Below are positions 60,172 through 61,538 of a stretch of 61,538 nt of DNA, piece after piece (the stretch's first letter is position 1; the number at the start of each line of letters is the position of its first letter). A program made the translations under genes and the position numbers. The stretch is from Spirochaetia bacterium. GTDB lineage: Bacteria > Spirochaetota > Spirochaetia > Treponematales > Treponemataceae. The notes below the pieces were generated by a model that made no database searches, was not told the origin of the DNA, and saw only the letters and a program-made list of their open reading frames with translations. The stretch is taken from the NCBI GenBank assembly GCA_900769325.1, contig CAAGGF010000014.1, forward strand, positions 1 to 61,538, in the 5' to 3' direction.

Positions 60172-61176
60172 TTATTCCTTATTTTCATCAAGTTCATCAA
60201 AAGGTAAATATTGAGTATCAGCTTCATCTTTTTTTGCTTGCTTATACCTTTTACCTTCCATAGTTTCAAAAATCTTTTCATTTATAACATAACTTATTAC
60301 TTCTGTGACAATATATTTACGTTTTTCTTCGTCATCTTTTTTCTTTTCACGTTCAATTCTCAAATTACAGTTAATTATAAAGCCATTTTTAAATTCAATA
60401 AGTCCTTCGTCTACGCTTGTTAAAAATTCCTCTGACTTCATCACTAATGAAACTAATTCGCCGTTATAGTAGCCTTTCCATTTAATATTTTTTGTATTTT
60501 TTGATAATACAGGAGAAACAATCGCTACCATAGCATTTTCGATAATTTCATCTTCTAAAGTATCTTGTTGAATTATGTATTTATCAAAATCTGTCTGAGG
60601 AATTTTTTGATATACGATTATTTTATTCTTTTGCTCGTCTTCTTCTGAGAATTCTACAAAATCAAGTCTGTCATAATCATTAAGGATTTCATAAAAGTTT
60701 GAACGACTAATTTTCAATTGTGCATTACTTTCAATTTCTTGCTGTTTTTTAATGTTATCAAGTTTTAATGATTTTAACTCTTCTCTTGCTTTTTCTTTTT
60801 CTATTTCTGCAAGTTCTTTATCTTCAAGAATCTTATCCATAAGATTTGAAATAATTTTTGTTGCAGGTATTGAAAGTGGATTTATGACGAAAGATGTTAT
60901 AAGTGCCGTACATATCGCTGTTCTAACTGCGATGTCTATTTGTTTTTTATCTTTTTTGGATAAATTATTTGGCTTGAATTTGAAATATTTTCTAATACCG
61001 CCAGCTTGTGTTAATTCTGTTTCAATAGAAAATTCAATTTCAAAATATTTTGTAAGTTCTTTCATTAATGAAAGAAGTTCATGTTCACATCTATTTTGAA
61101 CAAATGCATCAATTCGATGTTCATTGTCTGTAAAAGAATAGTGAAGCTCTACTGTATTTGAATTTAATACTTTCAT
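60172..61176 (-). CDS. Unknown protein with a possible membrane hairpin and coiled coil
   Basis: 334 residues from ATG 61176 (AGGA 10 nt upstream; TTG 61200 is an alternative). Segment IAVRTAICTALITSFVINPL (about 90-110) is hydrophobic enough for one membrane pass. A coiled coil follows (LAEIEKEKAREELKSLKLDN), then a beta-rich acidic half ending DEADTQYLPFDELDENKE. Family not recognised. Base composition is AT-rich like the R-M operon, and it lies after a repeat cluster, so it may be accessory. Confidence 0.55.
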   Translation of the reverse strand: MKVLNSNTVELHYSFTDNEHRIDAFVQNRCEHELLSLMKELTKYFEIEFSIETELTQAGGIRKYFKFKPNNLSKKDKKQIDIAVRTAICTALITSFVINPLSIPATKIISNLMDKILEDKELAEIEKEKAREELKSLKLDNIKKQQEIESNAQLKISRSNFYEILNDYDRLDFVEFSEEDEQKNKIIVYQKIPQTDFDKYIIQQDTLEDEIIENAMVAIVSPVLSKNTKNIKWKGYYNGELVSLVMKSEEFLTSVDEGLIEFKNGFIINCNLRIEREKKKDDEEKRKYIVTEVISYVINEKIFETMEGKRYKQAKKDEADTQYLPFDELDENKE

Positions 61177-61206
61177 TTTGCCAATTATCCTAACTTTCAA
61201 TCTCCC

Positions 61207-61282
61207 AACAATTGTGCAAGCTTGAGTTGCACAATTGTTATACCACTTTCCAATTTTTGAAAGGCTTGATCTTTCAAAAATT
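61207..61282. repeat. Two hairpins with the same loop
   Basis: AACAATTGTGCAA-GCTTGAG-TTGCACAATTGTT (13 bp, perfect) and AATTTTTGAAAG-GCTTGAT-CTTTCAAAAATT (12 bp, perfect). Stems differ, loops are almost identical. The second begins 1 nt after the stop of the gene at 61284 and could be its terminator. Confidence 0.7.
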
Positions 61283-61283
61283 A

Positions 61284-61517
61284 CTACTCAGATGCCTTAT
61301 CTGTTTTTTTACCACGCTTTGAAATTGCTTCGTTTGCTCTGTTGATTTCTGCCTCAACGCTCTTTGCAAAATCAATGCAGTTTGCGTTGCCGGCAATAAC
61401 CATTGCATTGAGATATGGAACGAGTTTGTCGTTTACGAGAGAAACAATCGGCTTATTGTAGCTTGAAGCAGAAGCTCCCTTGTTTGCACTTGCTTTTACA
61501 TACTCATCGTTTGCCAT
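61284..61517 (-). CDS. Small hypothetical protein
   Basis: 77 residues, complete. Starts MANDEYVKASANKGASASSY and has a helical middle (FAKSVEAEINRANEAI) and basic end (KRGKKTDKASE). Weak AGGACGAG ribosome-binding site. Soluble, not recognised. The upstream region is outside the window. Confidence 0.5.
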   Translation of the reverse strand: MANDEYVKASANKGASASSYNKPIVSLVNDKLVPYLNAMVIAGNANCIDFAKSVEAEINRANEAISKRGKKTDKASE

Positions 61518-61538
61518 TGTGAACTCGTCCTGTGCCGA

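Overview
Organism: the window is AT-rich and reads like the chromosome of a host-associated, starch-degrading spirochaete, most likely Treponema. The evidence is three very large Ser/Thr-rich lipoproteins with spirochaete-style lipoboxes, a RarA fused to an extra domain, TrpB2-type tryptophan synthase, KtrAB/TrkAH, and many small palindromic repeats. This assignment is inferred from gene content; there is no rRNA in the window to confirm it.

Layout. (1) 0-8.4 kb is core: a minus-strand cluster folD-folE2-miaB-(LapA-like, cut by the window edge), then a plus-strand cluster of an outer-membrane protein, a lipoprotein and the RarA fusion. (2) 8.4-30.3 kb is an accessory and defence island rich in decayed genes. 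It holds an Rpn-type nuclease, an IS110-family element with a probable bridge-RNA region, a RelB/PIN toxin-antitoxin pair, a complete type III restriction-modification (R-M) system (mod-res) divergent from an XRE regulator and a PBECR3-type nuclease, an AraC regulator, an HU-like protein, DUF3791 plus a broken Fic gene, and a tightly packed R-M operon with three DNA methyltransferases and one candidate endonuclease. (3) 30.3-37 kb and 52.8-58.5 kb hold an extracellular starch system: a double-headed debranching enzyme/alpha-amylase lipoprotein, a secreted protein joining a CBM48-like domain to a CX5R phosphatase, a non-catalytic starch-binding lipoprotein and a second GH13 amylase lipoprotein. 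(4) 37-52.6 kb is mostly housekeeping: slyX, NlpC/P60, pyrF, trpB2, tRNA-Asp, uvrC, a methyltransferase, trkH-trkA, an M24 peptidase and murJ. (5) 58.6 kb to the end holds an HD-GYP phosphodiesterase, a repeat cluster and two unknown genes.

How the genes may work together: the three starch lipoproteins share a similar N-terminal module of about 250 residues, so they probably sit on the same surface as a Sus-like but spirochaete-specific machine. The CBM-phosphatase beside them may remove phosphate esters from starch; this is inference. In the island, the type III R-M system is bounded by two copies of the 3' end of an AraC-type gene, and the other R-M operon begins just after a truncated dam gene. 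Both are consistent with insertion or replacement by mobile defence cassettes.

Regulatory architecture: nine or so genes have a -10 hexamer only 6-8 nt before the start codon and no Shine-Dalgarno, which suggests leaderless mRNAs. Two phased repeat arrays (30-bp period at 21087-21206; 11-bp period at 23304-23380) look like operators.
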